From Lachnospiraceae bacterium (GTDB lineage: Bacteria; Bacillota; Clostridia; Lachnospirales; Lachnospiraceae): a DNA stretch of 34,534 bases. Position numbers and translations under genes: made by a program. The stretch is taken from positions 1 to 34,534 of the forward strand of contig JAEESA010000004.1 in the NCBI GenBank assembly GCA_016286115.1, in the 5' to 3' direction. Under the pieces are notes generated by a model, which was not told where the DNA came from, searched no databases, and worked only from the letters and a program-made list of their open reading frames with translations. Below are positions 32,726 through 34,534 of this stretch, in pieces; the first letter of the stretch is position 1, and every line of letters begins with the position of its first letter.

Positions 32726-33793
32726 ATGGCAAAAGCTAAGAAACTGAAATCCGGATCCTGGAGAGTTCGGGTATTTTCCCATTATGAGACCGTAGACGGC
32801 ATGGAAAAGGCTGTCTACCGTTCATTTACGGCAGATACCAAGAATGAGGCTGAAATGCAGGCCCTGCGCTTCCAGAATGACCGCAAACGGTACAACAAAG
32901 GACGTCTCACAGTCTCCGAGGCTGTTGACAAGTATATCGATACGAGACGTAATGTGGTATCTCCAGCTACAATAAGGGAATATTCACGGATCCGTGACAA
33001 GCATCTGGGGAAACTTGGCCCGCTTATGGTGGCAGATGTGACCAGTGTGGAGCTCCAGGAGTACGTCAGCGATCTTTCGGCTGATATGTCAGCCAAAAGT
33101 GTAAAATGCGTCTATGGGCTAGTTCTGTCCTCCATACGGCAGTATTCCGACCGTGTGTACAAAGTGAGGCTTCCGGAGCGTATACCACCCACCTACCATG
33201 TGCCTACGGATGCAGAGATCAAACTCCTTATGACTGAGGCGAAAGGCCGTCTTAAACTCTGTATAGCCCTTGCGGCCTTCGGAACGCTTCGCAGAGGCGA
33301 GATATGCGGCTTAAGGCATAAAGATGTGCTGAGGGATTTCAACGCCGTCTATGTCCATTCTGACGTAGTTAAGGACGAAAATAAACAGTGGGTTCATAAA
33401 GATATGCCGAAAAACAGCTCTTCTATCCGCCGTGTAGAGCTTCCGCCGGACATAATCGCCTTGATTGAGGACGGGGATCCGGAAGAACGGATCTACAGCG
33501 GCACACCGACCACCATAGACCACACCTTCTACAAGCTCAGGAAGAGGCTGGGACTCAATTTCCGTTTCCACGACCTCCGGCATTATGCCGCATCCAGCCT
33601 CCACGCTATGGGTGTGCCGGATCAGTACATAATGGAGCGCGGCGGGTGGTCTACGGATTCCACTCTTAAATCGGTCTACCGGAACACTATGAGCGACAAA
33701 TCAAAGGTGTTCAATGCAAAGGCCGTGGAATATTACAGCGGTCTCTTGGAAGGTGCTCCCGAGGATCCTAAAAGAGACGAAAAGTCATCATAA
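32726..33793 (+). CDS. int: Tyrosine recombinase (phage integrase)
   Basis: LAAFGTLRRGEICGLRHKDV (R), FHDLRHYAASSLHAMGV (HxxR), catalytic-Tyr region TLKSVYRNTM; SD AGGAGG. Confidence 0.95.
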   Translation: MAKAKKLKSGSWRVRVFSHYETVDGMEKAVYRSFTADTKNEAEMQALRFQNDRKRYNKGRLTVSEAVDKYIDTRRNVVSPATIREYSRIRDKHLGKLGPLMVADVTSVELQEYVSDLSADMSAKSVKCVYGLVLSSIRQYSDRVYKVRLPERIPPTYHVPTDAEIKLLMTEAKGRLKLCIALAAFGTLRRGEICGLRHKDVLRDFNAVYVHSDVVKDENKQWVHKDMPKNSSSIRRVELPPDIIALIEDGDPEERIYSGTPTTIDHTFYKLRKRLGLNFRFHDLRHYAASSLHAMGVPDQYIMERGGWSTDSTLKSVYRNTMSDKSKVFNAKAVEYYSGLLEGAPEDPKRDEKSS

Positions 33794-33801
33794 TATGACA
33801 C

Positions 33802-33818
33802 AAAATATGACACGAAAA
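33802..33818 (+). repeat. 17-bp direct repeat CAAAATATGACACGAAA (right copy)
   Basis: Identical to 34-50. Confidence 0.6.
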
Positions 33819-33890
33819 ATATAAAGTCCTTACCCAGTAAGGCTTTCAAGCCTTAAAGTGACACGTTCGAATCTTGTCACTCCGACTTAT

Positions 33891-33925
33891 AAAAACCTTG
33901 AAAACTCTGAGTTTTCAAGGTTTTT
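33891..33925 (+). terminator. Intrinsic terminator
   Basis: AAAAACCTTGAAAAC-TCTGA-GTTTTCAAGGTTTTT, 15-bp perfect stem plus T-run. Confidence 0.85.
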
Positions 33926-34084
33926 TATTTGCATTCGTGAAAACCAAAACTCACCTTCCAGGTGCATTTTGTTCTCTATAACGCATAACGCTTGATAAAA
34001 TATACCCTGATGATAAAATAAAAGTGTTACATCATAAATCTATCAGATCATAGTGATATTCATCACTCGCTGAAAGGAGTCATT

Positions 34085-34534
34085 ATGGCAGAAGAAAAAA
34101 AGACACACGGTATTGCAGTAGACCATTCAGACACCTGGCCCGGAAATGTAGTCGAGGGAGAGCGCTATCTCTACAGGATCAATGAGAACGGCGAAGTAAT
34201 CCTTAATGACCGCGACACGCTCGAGATGTGTTACAAGCTGGGGGAGATTTCCGAAGAAGAGTATAAGCGAGAACTGGATTATCTTGCAGAACATGAGGAA
34301 GAGATTGGCAAAAGCATTCCTGACCTTAAGCGCGGAAGCAAAAAACTGGTTGCATTCTTCTCTGCAAGCGGCGTTACCAGAAGAATGGCATCAAGACTTG
34401 CAGATCTCATTGATGCGGATCTTCACGAGATCCTTCCCGAAACTCCGTACACAAAGGCTGATCTCAACTGGCAGGACAGGAACAGCCGAAGCAGCATAGA
34501 GATGAATGACAAGACTATCCGCCCCAAAGTAGCC
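34085..34534 (+). CDS. Flavodoxin-like host protein, truncated by window end
   Basis: Open frame MAEEKKTHGIAVDHSDTWPGNVV...KKLVAFFSASGVTRRMASRLADLIDADLHEILPETPYTKADLNWQD... without stop; the ORF-track entry at 34206-34499 is in another frame. Confidence 0.8.
   Translation, partial: MAEEKKTHGIAVDHSDTWPGNVVEGERYLYRINENGEVILNDRDTLEMCYKLGEISEEEYKRELDYLAEHEEEIGKSIPDLKRGSKKLVAFFSASGVTRRMASRLADLIDADLHEILPETPYTKADLNWQDRNSRSSIEMNDKTIRPKVA

Noticed and set aside
33835-33883. Complete tRNA gene at right boundary
   Set aside because: Only the T-arm/acceptor-like 3' part is recognisable; no compatible anticodon arm, D arm or 5' acceptor strand upstream.
34206-34499. 97-aa + strand ORF at right end
   Set aside because: Out of frame within the longer open flavodoxin-like frame starting at 34085.
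1-34534. CRISPR array
   Set aside because: No series of regularly spaced identical direct repeats was seen; the three 16-bp palindromes are kilobases apart.

Overview
The window holds an apparently complete temperate siphophage (HK97-fold type) prophage, roughly positions 1 to ~33.9 kb, in a Firmicutes (probably Clostridia/Lachnospiraceae-like) chromosome. A host flavodoxin-like gene is cut off at the right edge. The integrase, HicAB and a CI-like repressor lie at the right end on the + strand. Nearly all lytic genes lie on the - strand, running right to left: Cro-like and RHH regulators, small early proteins, RNase H-like and PcfJ-like proteins, MazG-like, metallopeptidase, HUH Rep, zinc ribbons, ArpU-like regulator, HNH, TerS, TerL, portal, protease, capsid, connectors, major tail protein, a tRNA, tail chaperones (-1 frameshift), tape measure, baseplate, a hypervariable tail protein, a diversity-generating retroelement (TR + reverse transcriptase), holin, fibre-like protein and endolysin. 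Main points for follow-up: (1) a canonical DGR with a 115-bp TR/VR pair differing at 12 positions, 11 of them at template adenines, and no recognisable Avd; (2) an exact 16-bp palindrome GTTGCACCGGTGCAAC at three distant places, two of them upstream of small genes; (3) a self-contained 'moron' between tail chaperone and tape measure with its own SD, small membrane protein and terminator; (4) an initiator-like tRNA-Met(CAT) inside the structural operon with C33; (5) a DUF4406-like gene knocked out of frame by one extra AT unit in an (AT)5 tract; (6) a truncated zinc-ribbon paralog pair; (7) HicAB promoter/operator architecture; (8) a possible structured leader upstream of the integrase. All family names are from reading the translations; no database search was run.
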